33,290 nucleotides of DNA from JBCCJA01 sp039045975 (GCA_039045975.1 JBCCJA010000041.1:1-33290), one strand, 5' to 3'; counted from the stretch's first letter, positions 8,220-16,141 are shown. Made by a program: numbers and translations. Notes: a model not told the origin generated them from the letters alone.

Positions 8220-8966
8220 CTATTTCGCGCTAAACGAGAACGTCTCGGATTCGAGCGTCTTCTCATCGACGACGAGCTTCACCGCGATCTTGTCACGCAT
8301 GACGTGCATCGCGACGTGGTCGTCGTCGATCTCGAATACCGTGCCGGTCTTCTTCTCGCTCGACCCGACGGGGATCGTGTAGTCCTCCAGTTCGCCGTCG
8401 GGCTCGGTGAACGTCAGCGTGACCTCCTCGGCCCCGACCTGCTTCGGCCGCTTCTTCGCGTTCAACACGTGCACGCGGACCACGTCGCCGTCGACGACCA
8501 GTTCAACAACCAATTTCGAACCGCCCAACGCGACGACCTCGCCGCCGTTCGGGCCGTGCGGGAAATTAAACGTCTCGGACGAATACTCCGCCCCGCCGAC
8601 GCTCGCCGTGACCGACATCGCGTCCCGCACGATATGCCCGATGACGTGTCCGCTCGTCTTCATGAACGTCCCCTCGGCCCGGCCGGCGTCGATCTTATAA
8701 TCTTCCTTCTCGCCGTCCGACTCCGTGAACGTCAGCGTCAGATAGCCACCGTCGGTCGCGACCGCGTTCCCCTCGCCGTCGGTCAGCACAGCCGTCAGGC
8801 TCTTCCCGCCGCGGACGATCAGCTCGACCGAATAGCCCCCCTCGCCGAGGCCCACGACCAGCCCGCCGCCCGGCCCGTGCACGTGCTCCGCGTGATGAGC
8901 CGCGACCGCCGGCATACCCGTGACGGCACAGAACACCAGACCCAGCCACACCCGATTCGTCATCAT
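8220..8966 (-). CDS. Secreted protein with two tandem copies of one ~107-residue domain
   Basis: A 248-residue protein. The start at ATG 8966 is chosen because GGAGG lies 8 nt upstream; an in-frame GTG at 8975 abuts that site and is unlikely. A signal peptide (to about residue 24, ending PAVAA) is followed by a His-rich HHAEHVHGPGGG. Residues 30-136 and 137-246 are clearly duplicated: each starts HGP(G/N)GG and continues VELxV, then LTFTE.DGE.EDY.I, and ends SETF.F. The HGP(N/H)GG opening recalls periplasmic domains found with heavy-metal efflux adaptors, but no efflux genes are nearby. Role unknown. It is likely periplasmic and beta-rich. Confidence 0.82.
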   Translation of the reverse strand: MMTNRVWLGLVFCAVTGMPAVAAHHAEHVHGPGGGLVVGLGEGGYSVELIVRGGKSLTAVLTDGEGNAVATDGGYLTLTFTESDGEKEDYKIDAGRAEGTFMKTSGHVIGHIVRDAMSVTASVGGAEYSSETFNFPHGPNGGEVVALGGSKLVVELVVDGDVVRVHVLNAKKRPKQVGAEEVTLTFTEPDGELEDYTIPVGSSEKKTGTVFEIDDDHVAMHVMRDKIAVKLVVDEKTLESETFSFSAK

Positions 8967-9108
8967 CGGTCTCACCTCCGCCCGGAACGATCCACGGCGG
9001 CCCGACGCCGCACGACGCCCGATCGTTGAGACCGGGTCTCACAAATGCAAACACTTCCACGGACCCACCCAGATATCACCCATTGCAGACGCAGGCCCCG
9101 CCCGTGAC

Positions 9109-9126
9109 CATCAACGAACGTTGATG
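9109..9126. promoter_or_regulatory. Perfect 8+8 palindrome upstream of the agarase-like gene, candidate operator
   Basis: CATCAACG and CGTTGATG are separated by AA, 30 bases before the GTG start at 9156 and 143 bases before the divergent gene's start at 8966. The symmetry and position suit a dimeric repressor such as a LacI-type protein, but no such regulator is in the window. It could also be a hairpin in the leader RNA. Confidence 0.4.
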
Positions 9127-9155
9127 TTATGGCTTTCACATAGGGGCCCCGCACC

Positions 9156-10286
9156 GTGACCGCTTCCCGCATCCTTCTATGCGTTTCGACCCTGCTGACC
9201 GCGGCCGCACACGCCGACGACGCCCCCGCCGTCATCAGCCTCGCCGAGATCGACGGCCGCAGTTGGCTCACCCGGCCCGACGGCACGCCCTTTTTCGCCC
9301 ACGGCATCACGCACGTCGGCACGGTCCGCCACGGGATCCCGCACGGCCGCATCGCCGCCGCCTGCCGCGAACTCGGCTTCAACGCCTTCGGCTACGGCTG
9401 CCCGGAACCGCTCAAGCAAGAACTGCCCTACATCGAGGGCATCAACTACCTCGTCCCGATCTCGACCTACCGCGGCGAGGAAAGCTTCAAGTTCATCGAC
9501 ATCTTCGACCCGCAGCAGCAACGGATCATCACCGGCAAGGTCCGCAACCTCTGCGAGAAGAACCGCGACAACCCGAACCTGATCGGCTACTGCTGGACCG
9601 ACCTCGCCGCCTGGCCGCGTGACGACAAACGCGGCCGCAGCTGGGTCGACTTCATCCGCGAACTCCCGCCCGCAGCCCCCGGCCGACGGGCCTACGACGA
9701 CTTCGTCGCGACCCACCCCGATCTCGGGCCCGAGGCCGTCGATAAAGAATTTCTCAGACTGATCGCCCGCACCTACTTCCGCGTCGTCGGCGAAGCCAAT
9801 TTCGCCCACGACCCGCACCACCTCGTCTTCGGCGACCGCTTCGCGTTCCCGACCGTCCTGCCCGTCGTCGTCGAAGAGATGCTCCCCTACGTCGACGCGA
9901 TCGCCGTCCAACCGCCCTTCCAACCCGACTTCCCGCGGGCCCGCTTCGACCAGATCCACAAACTGACCGGCAAACCGATCGTCATCTGCGATTTCGCGAT
10001 CCGCTTCCGCGACGGCGACAAGGCGATCCGCGGCTGGCGGCCCCTCGAAGACGACGACGCCGCCGGCAAGGCCTACGCCGACTACGTCTACGAGGCCTTC
10101 GAGACCCCGTACGTCGTCGGCGTCTTCTGGTGCAACCTCGTCGACTCCCCGCCGAGCTTCGGCAAGGGCGGCATCAAGCAAGGCCTGTTCGGCGACGACC
10201 TCGCCCTCCGCCCGGGCCTGTCCCTGGCCGTCCGCATCATCAACGGCTACCTCGAAGCCAACACCCCGCCGGCCCCGGCCCAATAG
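9156..10286 (+). CDS. Secreted agarase-like (GH50-like, clan A-type) TIM-barrel protein
   Basis: A 376-residue protein with a GTG start and a signal peptide ending near AHA-DD (residue 20-21). It opens with SLAEIDGRSWLTRPDGTPFFAHG, the entry strand seen in agarase-type glycosidases (a xGxPFFxxGxNH pattern). Beta-strand motifs follow: ELGFNAFGY (72-80), LIGYCWTDLAAW (142-153), HHLVFGDRF (221-229), VDAIAVQPP (246-254) and KPIVICDF (273-280). It is homologous along its length to the convergent gene at 10.5-12.1 kb. At the expected acid/base and nucleophile strands it has D149 (TD) and D279 (CD), not the usual NE and E, so activity is uncertain. The substrate is likely an algal or other polysaccharide. 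Confidence 0.72.
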   Translation: MTASRILLCVSTLLTAAAHADDAPAVISLAEIDGRSWLTRPDGTPFFAHGITHVGTVRHGIPHGRIAAACRELGFNAFGYGCPEPLKQELPYIEGINYLVPISTYRGEESFKFIDIFDPQQQRIITGKVRNLCEKNRDNPNLIGYCWTDLAAWPRDDKRGRSWVDFIRELPPAAPGRRAYDDFVATHPDLGPEAVDKEFLRLIARTYFRVVGEANFAHDPHHLVFGDRFAFPTVLPVVVEEMLPYVDAIAVQPPFQPDFPRARFDQIHKLTGKPIVICDFAIRFRDGDKAIRGWRPLEDDDAAGKAYADYVYEAFETPYVVGVFWCNLVDSPPSFGKGGIKQGLFGDDLALRPGLSLAVRIINGYLEANTPPAPAQ

Positions 10287-10307
10287 AAGCGACTTCACAA
10301 CATCGAG

Positions 10308-10387
10308 CCACAAGCCCGCGGCGCGAGTCGTGGAGGAATAGCTTCGCTGTCCCTAAATCCTCCACGGCTAGCGCCGAGGGCTTGTGG
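10308..10387. repeat. REP-like 30-bp inverted repeat between convergent glycosidase genes
   Basis: Arms 10308-10337 and 10358-10387 are reverse complements at 27 of 30 positions, with a 20-base loop. The core is CCACAAGCCC and CGTGGAGGA. Lying between two converging genes, it may act as a two-way transcription block, but no T-run is present. The shape resembles REP/MITE-type dispersed palindromes. The remaining 130 bases up to 10517 show nothing else. Confidence 0.7.
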
Positions 10388-10517
10388 GACCATTCCACAG
10401 AGCCCAACCGCTTTCAAAGCGTCGAAGCCCCAAAAACCGGACGCCGGCAATCGCATTCAAAGATTGCCCGACTCGCGGACGACGATCTCAACCACCGCAT
10501 CAAAACTCCCGACGTGC

Positions 10518-12065
10518 TCACTCAGGCCGCGTGTTCTCCGCGACCGAGACGGTGATCTCGGACTTCGACAACACCTTCCAATCCTGCCCGTGGGCGGCGG
10601 CGTAAATCGTCCACTCGCCGGCCGGCGGGTCGGACCAAGTCGTCCGATACGGGAAGCTGTCGTCTTTCCCGATCGGCTTCCACTTGCCCCGGTCGACGTA
10701 ATAAAAGCGGACCTGCCGACCCCCGATCTTAGCCAGATCGACCGTCGCCTCGATCACCACATCTTCTCCGCTCGAGATCGTCGCCCCGTCCGCCGGAGCG
10801 AGGATCGTCGGCGTGTCGCCCTCTCCCGTCGCCGCCCCGTCCCGGCCGACGGCTTTCGCCGCGAGTGACTCCGGCTCCGTACCTTTATAGGCGTACCTCA
10901 ACGCCGAGAAGTTCGCCTCACGAACCCGCCCGACGACGCCGTACGGCTGCTCGTCGACCCGCACCAACCCCTGCTTCAGCAGCTTCGGCGTCGGCTGGTC
11001 CTGATACTGGCATTTATTAAACCCGATCATGTACGGCCGCGACATCGCCGCCGTCACATAGCGCTCGTAGTAAGCCTCATAAGCCGCGGGGCTCGCGGCC
11101 GCCTTCCCCATCGTCACCGGATGCTCTTCGGTCGGAAACGAGCTGACGTGGTCGGCAATATAAAGGGGCTTGCCGAACCGCTCGTACACGCCGTCGAAGA
11201 ACTCGAAATTAAACTCCCGACTCGTCGGCTGGACGGCGATCGCGTCGATGTATGGTAGCGCCTCGCGGACGACGTCGGCCGGCATATCGACCTCGTGATA
11301 CCGGTCGCCGAAGATCAGGTGATTGCCGTCGTACTTGCGGACGAACTCGTGCCCTTTGGCATAAAGCTGCCGGGCGATGACGACGAGAAAGTCACTCTCC
11401 GGGGCCCCCGCGTTCGCCGCCTTCCACGCCCGCCAAGTCTCGCCGCCCGCCGAGCCCGCCGGCAGCAACTTATAAAATTTGATCCAGCCCCCGTTGCGGC
11501 CGCGTGCCCAGATCGGAATGTCGGTCCAGAAATAGCCGATCAGCATCGCGTTGTCGGCCTGCGGCTCGACGATCGCCCGGACGTCGGCTTCCATCTTCTC
11601 GAGGACCCGCGGGTCGAACACGTCGCGGTATTCGAACAGCGAATCGGGCTTCCACACACAGACCGGCACGAGGTTGATGCCCTTCGTGTACGGATACCGG
11701 TCCCACATCCACCGCGGCCCCTGATAGCACCCGGCGTTGAACCCCCACGAACGGATCCGCGCGACCGTCTCGTCGTACGCGTCGGACGTCATGTTGTGGA
11801 AGTGGTTCAGCCCGAGGGCCCGATACCCGTGCCCCTCCGGCGTCACCAGAAAGTGACGGCCGTCGAACTCTTCGAGCCGGAAGAAGCCGGTCGCCGCCGA
11901 CTCCATCCGCTTGAACCCGCCGAACCGATCGAACGCACCCTCGTCCCCCGACGCGACGGGCGACGTCGCCACCGACAGCACGGCGATCGCCGCAGAACAC
12001 AGACTCCAGCGGGCCGAAAGTCGACGGGCTTCGCAAACCGAGCGGCCGACGGCGAAGGAAGTCAT
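10518..12065 (-). CDS. Secreted agarase-like TIM-barrel protein with C-terminal Ig-like domain
   Basis: A 515-residue protein. ATG 12065 is chosen because AGGAG lies 5 nt upstream and a good signal peptide follows (hydrophobic core about 20-38, then VASGDE); the open frame reaches back to 12191. Residues 58-400 are the barrel, beginning GFFRLEEFDGRHFLVTPEGH and GLNHFHN, with GFNAGCYQGPRWMW, LIGYFWTDIPIW (175-186), HLIFGDRYHE, YIDAIAVQP and KPLYIADH (299-306). Residues about 415-505 look like an Ig-type domain (ILAPADGATISSGEDVVIEA). It is paralogous to the gene at 9.2 kb; like it, it shows D182 and D305 where clan-A enzymes usually have Glu. It probably acts outside the cytoplasm on a polysaccharide. 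Confidence 0.74.
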   Translation of the reverse strand: MTSFAVGRSVCEARRLSARWSLCSAAIAVLSVATSPVASGDEGAFDRFGGFKRMESAATGFFRLEEFDGRHFLVTPEGHGYRALGLNHFHNMTSDAYDETVARIRSWGFNAGCYQGPRWMWDRYPYTKGINLVPVCVWKPDSLFEYRDVFDPRVLEKMEADVRAIVEPQADNAMLIGYFWTDIPIWARGRNGGWIKFYKLLPAGSAGGETWRAWKAANAGAPESDFLVVIARQLYAKGHEFVRKYDGNHLIFGDRYHEVDMPADVVREALPYIDAIAVQPTSREFNFEFFDGVYERFGKPLYIADHVSSFPTEEHPVTMGKAAASPAAYEAYYERYVTAAMSRPYMIGFNKCQYQDQPTPKLLKQGLVRVDEQPYGVVGRVREANFSALRYAYKGTEPESLAAKAVGRDGAATGEGDTPTILAPADGATISSGEDVVIEATVDLAKIGGRQVRFYYVDRGKWKPIGKDDSFPYRTTWSDPPAGEWTIYAAAHGQDWKVLSKSEITVSVAENTRPE

Positions 12066-12364
12066 CAACGCTCCTGGCGAGAGACAGAAAGCCACAGAAC
12101 CCTCGGGCGAACGCATCATAGTTCGCGGATATGTTCGACACCAACTTCGCCCGCGGCCGAAGTGAGTCGACTGCGAATTCGCCGCGTCCAAAACGGCCTT
12201 CGCCGGCCAATTCTCAAAACCTGACGAGTCCGCGTGACTTTTTGAGTCAGGAATCGGCCGCCAGTGGAATCTTCCGGTGAATCACGCCCAGGGGGCCTTG
12301 GGTTCGTCGGCGGTGACTCACAAATCACCGCCCGGCGTGCCCGAAAAAGTCCCACCCAAAGCCT
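12066..12364. promoter_or_regulatory. Divergent control region between the agarase-like gene and the ECF sigma operon
   Basis: A 299-base gene-free stretch from which transcription must leave in both directions. It should hold the promoter of the sigma/anti-sigma run and that of the glycosidase, so both could respond to the same sigma factor. A small TGACT/AGTCA inverted repeat lies around 12235-12250. I could not identify a convincing -35/-10 pair. Confidence 0.4.
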
Positions 12365-12928
12365 GTGCCGGTCGAGTTCCACATCGCCGACGAACGTGAC
12401 GCCGCCGACGCGTTTCAAGGCGGGCGTCGGCAGGAACTGTTTCTGACGCTCCTCGCCGACGTCGAGCACGACCTCCGCGGCTACGTGCTCGCCCTCGTCG
12501 GCAACCGCGACGACGCCCGCGACGTCTTCCAGGAAGTCTGCGTCACCTTGTGGCGGAAGTTCGACGAATTCGAGTTCGGCACCGACTTCCGGCGGTGGGC
12601 GAACGCGATCGCCTTCCACTCGGCCCGCTCGTACTGGCGTGACCGCGGCCGACGCCGCGAGCAGGCCCTCAGCGAACACGCCCTCGCGAAGCTCAACACG
12701 GTCCACGCCGCCGCCGCCGAACTCCTTGAGATCCGTCGGCGGCTGCTCCAGGAGTGCATCGGCTCGCTCGGGTCGTCCGACCGGCGGCTCGTCCACGCGA
12801 TGTACTTCGAAGCCGAATCGGCCGGCGACGCCGCCGAGCGTCTGAACGTCTCACTGCAAACCCTTTACAAGCGACTGAGCCGACTGCGGCACAGGCTCGC
12901 CACCTGTGTCCGCAGGAAGATGGCCTGA
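12365..12928 (+). CDS. ECF-type RNA polymerase sigma factor (planctomycete/verrucomicrobial type)
   Basis: A 187-residue protein with a GTG start. Sigma region 2 spans about 37-98 (LRGYVLALVGNRDDARDVFQEV, then LWRKFDEF and the -10-binding RRWANAIAFHSARSYWRDR). Region 4 spans about 127-182, with a SLGSSDRRLVHAMYFE segment and an HTH in AERLNVSLQTLYKRLSRLR. There is no region 3, as expected for ECF factors. The next gene starts two bases after the stop and encodes a FecR-type membrane protein, the standard anti-sigma arrangement. It probably directs transcription of its own operon and perhaps nearby glycosidases in response to an envelope signal. Confidence 0.9.
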   Translation: MPVEFHIADERDAADAFQGGRRQELFLTLLADVEHDLRGYVLALVGNRDDARDVFQEVCVTLWRKFDEFEFGTDFRRWANAIAFHSARSYWRDRGRRREQALSEHALAKLNTVHAAAAELLEIRRRLLQECIGSLGSSDRRLVHAMYFEAESAGDAAERLNVSLQTLYKRLSRLRHRLATCVRRKMA

Positions 12929-12930
12929 CC

Positions 12931-14307
12931 ATGTCCGCCCCCCACTTCGAACCCGACGAAGAGCTCGCCGGCGTGATCGACGACGCGCTCGACCGCGGCT
13001 GGTCGGTCGCCGACGCCGGGGCCGCCGACCGCCTGCTCCGCGAAGAAGGCCCCGATGCCGCGCTGCATTGGCTCGAGCGGATGCAGATCGAGGCCGAACT
13101 CGAAACCGCCAATGACGGCGGCAAAGAAAAGCAGACCGAGCGGCTCGCCGCCCTGATCGCGTCCGGCACCGCGACGCCGCCCCGGACGTCATCGCGTGAT
13201 GTCCCAGTGTTCCGGGCCGTGCTCGCGGTCGCCGCCGTCGCGATCGTCGCCGCCGTGCCGCTCGCGTTTCTCCTAGGCGACCGGCCCGGACCCGTCGTCG
13301 GATCGATCACGGCCCAATCGGAAGACGCCCGCTGGGCCGGCGAGCCACGGACCGAAAACCCGGTGCTCAGGGCCCGCGACCGCTTAAGACTCGAAGAGGG
13401 CCTCGCGACCGTCGAAATGCTCGACGGCACGCGGATCGACCTCGTCGCCCCCGTCGCGGTGACGACGGCGTCACGCAGCTCGATGTCGCTGCGGACCGGG
13501 GCGGCCCGCTTCTACGTGCCTCCCGAGGCTGTCGGATTCACGCTACGCACCGCCGAGGCCGAGATCGTCGACCTCGGCACGCTGTTCGAAGTCGCACGGG
13601 CCGAATCGTCCGGCACGGAGGTCGTCGTCCGCGTCGGCCGCGTCGCCGTCACAAAATTAGAAGACGACGGGACCTTTGGACAGACGCTCGAACTGACCGC
13701 CGGAAGATCGGCCGCCTTCTCCGCCGACGAGCCGGAAGGCCTGGTCCGGGCCACACCGCCCGCCGACTGGCCCGACTTCCAAGACCGAGTCGACCGCATC
13801 TTCGGCGGCATACGTCGCATGAGCGGCGCCGTCCGTCTCGCCGCCGGCATACCCGCCTCGCTCGCCGAAGGCGAATACGCGACGCACAACCACATCCTCG
13901 TCGTCACCGAAGCGACCGGCGTACCGCTCGACACGCTCGTCGACGGCGCCGAAGCCGGAGTCCTCGTCGACAGCTATCTCGTCCACTTCGACCCGCCGAC
14001 GACGAGTTCCGTCCCGCCGCGGGGCTCGATCATGTTCGAGCGGCCCGTCGATGCGGTCATCACATCGTCGACCGAGTTGGCCGAAATCGACGGTCGGCTC
14101 GGCAGCCCGATCCGCTTTACCGACGTGCCGCACCGCGGTCTCGAACTCGGCGAGCTCGACGACGGAGCCGAAATCACGGCCGACGGCCGCGGTATCGAGT
14201 TTCGCCTGCGGCGGACCGGCACCCGACAGCTCGACCAATTCCGCGTCCTCGTCCGTTCGGACGAAAGTTCCGCGCCGCCCACAGGCGACGCGTCCATTCT
14301 TAATTAG
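12931..14307 (+). CDS. FecR-type membrane anti-sigma factor/signal transducer with large extracytoplasmic C-terminal domain
   Basis: A 458-residue protein. ATG 12931 is two bases after the sigma factor stop; a longer frame from 12754 overlaps the sigma gene and is not used. Residues 1-90 are cytosolic and acidic and should bind the sigma factor. A single transmembrane helix lies at about 94-116 (AVLAVAAVAIVAAVPLAFLL). The FecR-like beta domain occupies about 145-245, with LEEGLATVEMLDGTRIDLVAP and AEIVDLGTLFEV. Residues 310-445 form a further domain (YATHNHILVVTEATG, GSIMFERPVDAVI, then RLRRTGTRQLDQFRVLV) resembling beta-rich extracellular domains of PEP-CTERM-type surface proteins. That tail is a candidate ligand sensor. 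Family assignment of the tail is tentative. Confidence 0.83.
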   Translation: MSAPHFEPDEELAGVIDDALDRGWSVADAGAADRLLREEGPDAALHWLERMQIEAELETANDGGKEKQTERLAALIASGTATPPRTSSRDVPVFRAVLAVAAVAIVAAVPLAFLLGDRPGPVVGSITAQSEDARWAGEPRTENPVLRARDRLRLEEGLATVEMLDGTRIDLVAPVAVTTASRSSMSLRTGAARFYVPPEAVGFTLRTAEAEIVDLGTLFEVARAESSGTEVVVRVGRVAVTKLEDDGTFGQTLELTAGRSAAFSADEPEGLVRATPPADWPDFQDRVDRIFGGIRRMSGAVRLAAGIPASLAEGEYATHNHILVVTEATGVPLDTLVDGAEAGVLVDSYLVHFDPPTTSSVPPRGSIMFERPVDAVITSSTELAEIDGRLGSPIRFTDVPHRGLELGELDDGAEITADGRGIEFRLRRTGTRQLDQFRVLVRSDESSAPPTGDASILN

Positions 14308-14336
14308 TGTTCACGACCCTTTACGGAAGACCCGTC

Positions 14337-15509
14337 ATGTCTCGCGTCCACGCAGCCCGCAAGGGTTTCACACTCATCGAACTTCTAGTCGTGATCGCAA
14401 TCATCGCGATCATCGTCGCTCTCCTCTTACCGGCCGTCCAACAGGCACGAGAAGCCGCACGCCGCACGAGCTGTAAAAACAACCTCAAACAGATCGGCCT
14501 CGCCCTGCATAACTATGTCGACAACTACGGCATGCTCCCAATGGGCACCTCGCCACAACAGGGACCGGGTTGGGAGAATCTGCCGGGCAACGACATCCGA
14601 GACATTTGCGACGACGTGATCGGCAACATCAACCCCTGGGAGGGCGGTTGGAGCTGGATGGCGATGATTTATCCCTACTTGGAACTCGAAAATCTCTACG
14701 ACTCACTCGGCGTCGGGTCTCGCAAGCCGTCCCAGATGAACGCCGAACTCACGGGCGCGAACCCACCACTCTTGGCACAATTTCAAACGCCGATCGCCGC
14801 CTTCCTCTGCCCGTCCGACTCGGCCCCCGTCTTGTCCGAGGTCTACTCTTACGTGCCGGGCAGCTCACAGATCCGAGTCGACGACATCAGGACGACCGAC
14901 GTCCTAGTTCCGGTCGCCGCGTATATGGCCAATCATTCTTCGAGCGGCATGCACCCACGAAACGTAAACAATAACGCTTTCAGCCCCACGGGCACGCTCT
15001 GCCGGCCACTGGCGTTCGACGGCCTCTTCGGCGTCGCCGTACCGATCCGCTTCCGGGACGTGACCGACGGCCTCAGCAATACGATCATGGTCGGCGAACG
15101 GGCTTACAGCTATGTCATGAACCCGAACCGCAACACAGTCCGCGATATCGCGGCCGGCGGCATCGTACATGTCAACGGTGCGAACGCCGGGAACGCCACC
15201 AACAACTATCTAAAAGCCGGCTTCGCCCAGTCCTGCGGCGTCAACCTGAACGCCGACCTTAACGGTGACAACACATTCTCCGCGCAAGAATTAACCGACG
15301 CGCAAAGCTCCTGGTTCAGCGTACACCCTGGCGGGGCACAGTTCGTGGTCGGCGACGGCTCGGTGCGGTTCATTAGCGAATCGATCGACACAGACGCCGA
15401 CCCGAACCTGGGCGGCGACCCGATCCGCAGCAACAACCTGGCATCAGTCGACAGCGTATTCGAATCACTCAGCTGCCGCTTCGACGGCCGCGTCCTCGGC
15501 GAATTCTGA
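14337..15509 (+). CDS. DUF1559 pseudopilin-like protein (second copy)
   Basis: A 390-residue protein. ATG 14337 is selected because GGAAG lies 8 nt upstream and the class III signal follows directly; the open frame extends upstream to 14307. The signal is AARKG then FTLIELLVVIAIIAIIVALL, with cleavage expected between G10 and F11. PAVQQAREAARR and CKNNLKQIGLALHNYVDNYG follow, and the H-X9-DG signature is at H330 and D340. It begins 29 bases after the FecR gene, so it is likely in the same transcript as the sigma/anti-sigma pair. It is homologous to the copy at 0.8-2.1 kb but differs in the middle region. Function of the family is not established. Confidence 0.92.
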   Translation: MSRVHAARKGFTLIELLVVIAIIAIIVALLLPAVQQAREAARRTSCKNNLKQIGLALHNYVDNYGMLPMGTSPQQGPGWENLPGNDIRDICDDVIGNINPWEGGWSWMAMIYPYLELENLYDSLGVGSRKPSQMNAELTGANPPLLAQFQTPIAAFLCPSDSAPVLSEVYSYVPGSSQIRVDDIRTTDVLVPVAAYMANHSSSGMHPRNVNNNAFSPTGTLCRPLAFDGLFGVAVPIRFRDVTDGLSNTIMVGERAYSYVMNPNRNTVRDIAAGGIVHVNGANAGNATNNYLKAGFAQSCGVNLNADLNGDNTFSAQELTDAQSSWFSVHPGGAQFVVGDGSVRFISESIDTDADPNLGGDPIRSNNLASVDSVFESLSCRFDGRVLGEF

Positions 15510-15552
15510 CCTGTCCGTTCTAGAGTCGAGTTTACGGCCACTTCGTTCGAAT

Positions 15553-15576
15553 CGCCCTCCGGTCACGCGGAGGGCG
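15553..15576 (+). terminator. Intra-operon hairpin between DUF1559 and lipoprotein genes
   Basis: A perfect nine-base G+C-rich stem (15553-15561 with 15568-15576) has a six-base loop and is followed by TCTT. It sits 44 bases after the DUF1559 stop and 18 bases before the lipoprotein start. It could be a partial terminator or a 3' mRNA stabiliser that keeps the pseudopilin more abundant than the genes behind it. Confidence 0.55.
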
Positions 15577-15594
15577 TCTTGATAGGAGCACAAA

Positions 15595-16032
15595 ATGAAG
15601 CACCTGATAGTAACGGTTTTCTTCTCCGCCGCACTCGTCGGTTGCAGCGACGGATCCGAAAGCCCGTTCGTCCGGGTCAGCGGGGTCGTTACTATTAATG
15701 GCGCCCCCGCCCCCGACGTGGTGGTGCGGTTTTCACCGGTCCCAACCGGCAGCAGCGGCCTCACCGGCGGCATGTCCCGCGGATACACCGACGCTGACGG
15801 CCGGTTCTCCCTCAAAAGTGCCGTCGGACAAGGACGCCCTGGGGCGGTGAAGGGCACCCACACGGTCACGTTCCTCGGCTCAGGTGACATCCCGATCGGC
15901 GAAGACCAAGAAACCGGAGAACCGATCTACGGCGGCGACCTCAAATTTCCTACCGAATTACGCCGCGAAGGCCTGTCGTGCGAAGTCCCATCAGGCGGGA
16001 CCGACGAGGCCAACTTCTCTCTCGAATTGTGA
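15595..16032 (+). CDS. Small surface lipoprotein, carboxypeptidase-regulatory-like, partner of DUF1559
   Basis: A 145-residue protein. AGGAG lies 6-7 nt before ATG 15595. The N-terminus MKHLIVTVFFSAALVGC is a lipoprotein signal with lipid attachment at Cys17. The mature part repeats the pattern of the first lipoprotein: VSGVVTINGAPAPDVVVRF, then YTDADGRFSL and a C-terminal FSLEL strand, consistent with a small beta-sandwich. It follows DUF1559 by 85 bases and precedes the glycosidase gene. The pairing mirrors the 0.3-2.1 kb locus in order and orientation relative to DUF1559. Function unknown; possibly an outer-membrane or surface partner of the pseudopilin. Confidence 0.82.
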   Translation: MKHLIVTVFFSAALVGCSDGSESPFVRVSGVVTINGAPAPDVVVRFSPVPTGSSGLTGGMSRGYTDADGRFSLKSAVGQGRPGAVKGTHTVTFLGSGDIPIGEDQETGEPIYGGDLKFPTELRREGLSCEVPSGGTDEANFSLEL

Positions 16033-16087
16033 CGACGACGGGACGGGAAAGCCCCGTCCGGCTGCCTGTATCGACCAACCCTGGATC

Positions 16088-16123
16088 CATATGCCGGACC
16101 TCACCAATGAGGTCCGGCATATG
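16088..16123 (+). promoter_or_regulatory. Perfect 16-bp-stem hairpin in the leader of the glycosidase gene
   Basis: Left arm 16088-16103 and right arm 16108-16123 are exact reverse complements with a CCAA loop. The stem ends five bases before an AAGGA ribosome binding site that serves ATG 16142. The right arm also contains an in-frame ATG at 16121-16123 that would be buried in the stem. No T-run follows, so it is not a standard intrinsic terminator. It may be a processing or stability element, a translation control hairpin, or a DNA operator for a dimeric regulator. Confidence 0.75.
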
Positions 16124-16141
16124 ACGATTAAGGAACGCCCA

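Noticed and set aside
9177..10313. 378-codon minus-strand frame opposite the agarase-like gene
   Set aside because: Antisense shadow rich in Asp/Val/Ala, typical of reversed high-G+C codons; the plus strand has a signal peptide and barrel motifs.
16083..16093. GGATCC next to CATATG, resembling a cloning vector junction
   Set aside because: The CATATG is the end of a natural 16-bp palindrome, and genes continue in frame and style on both sides; no vector sequence is present.
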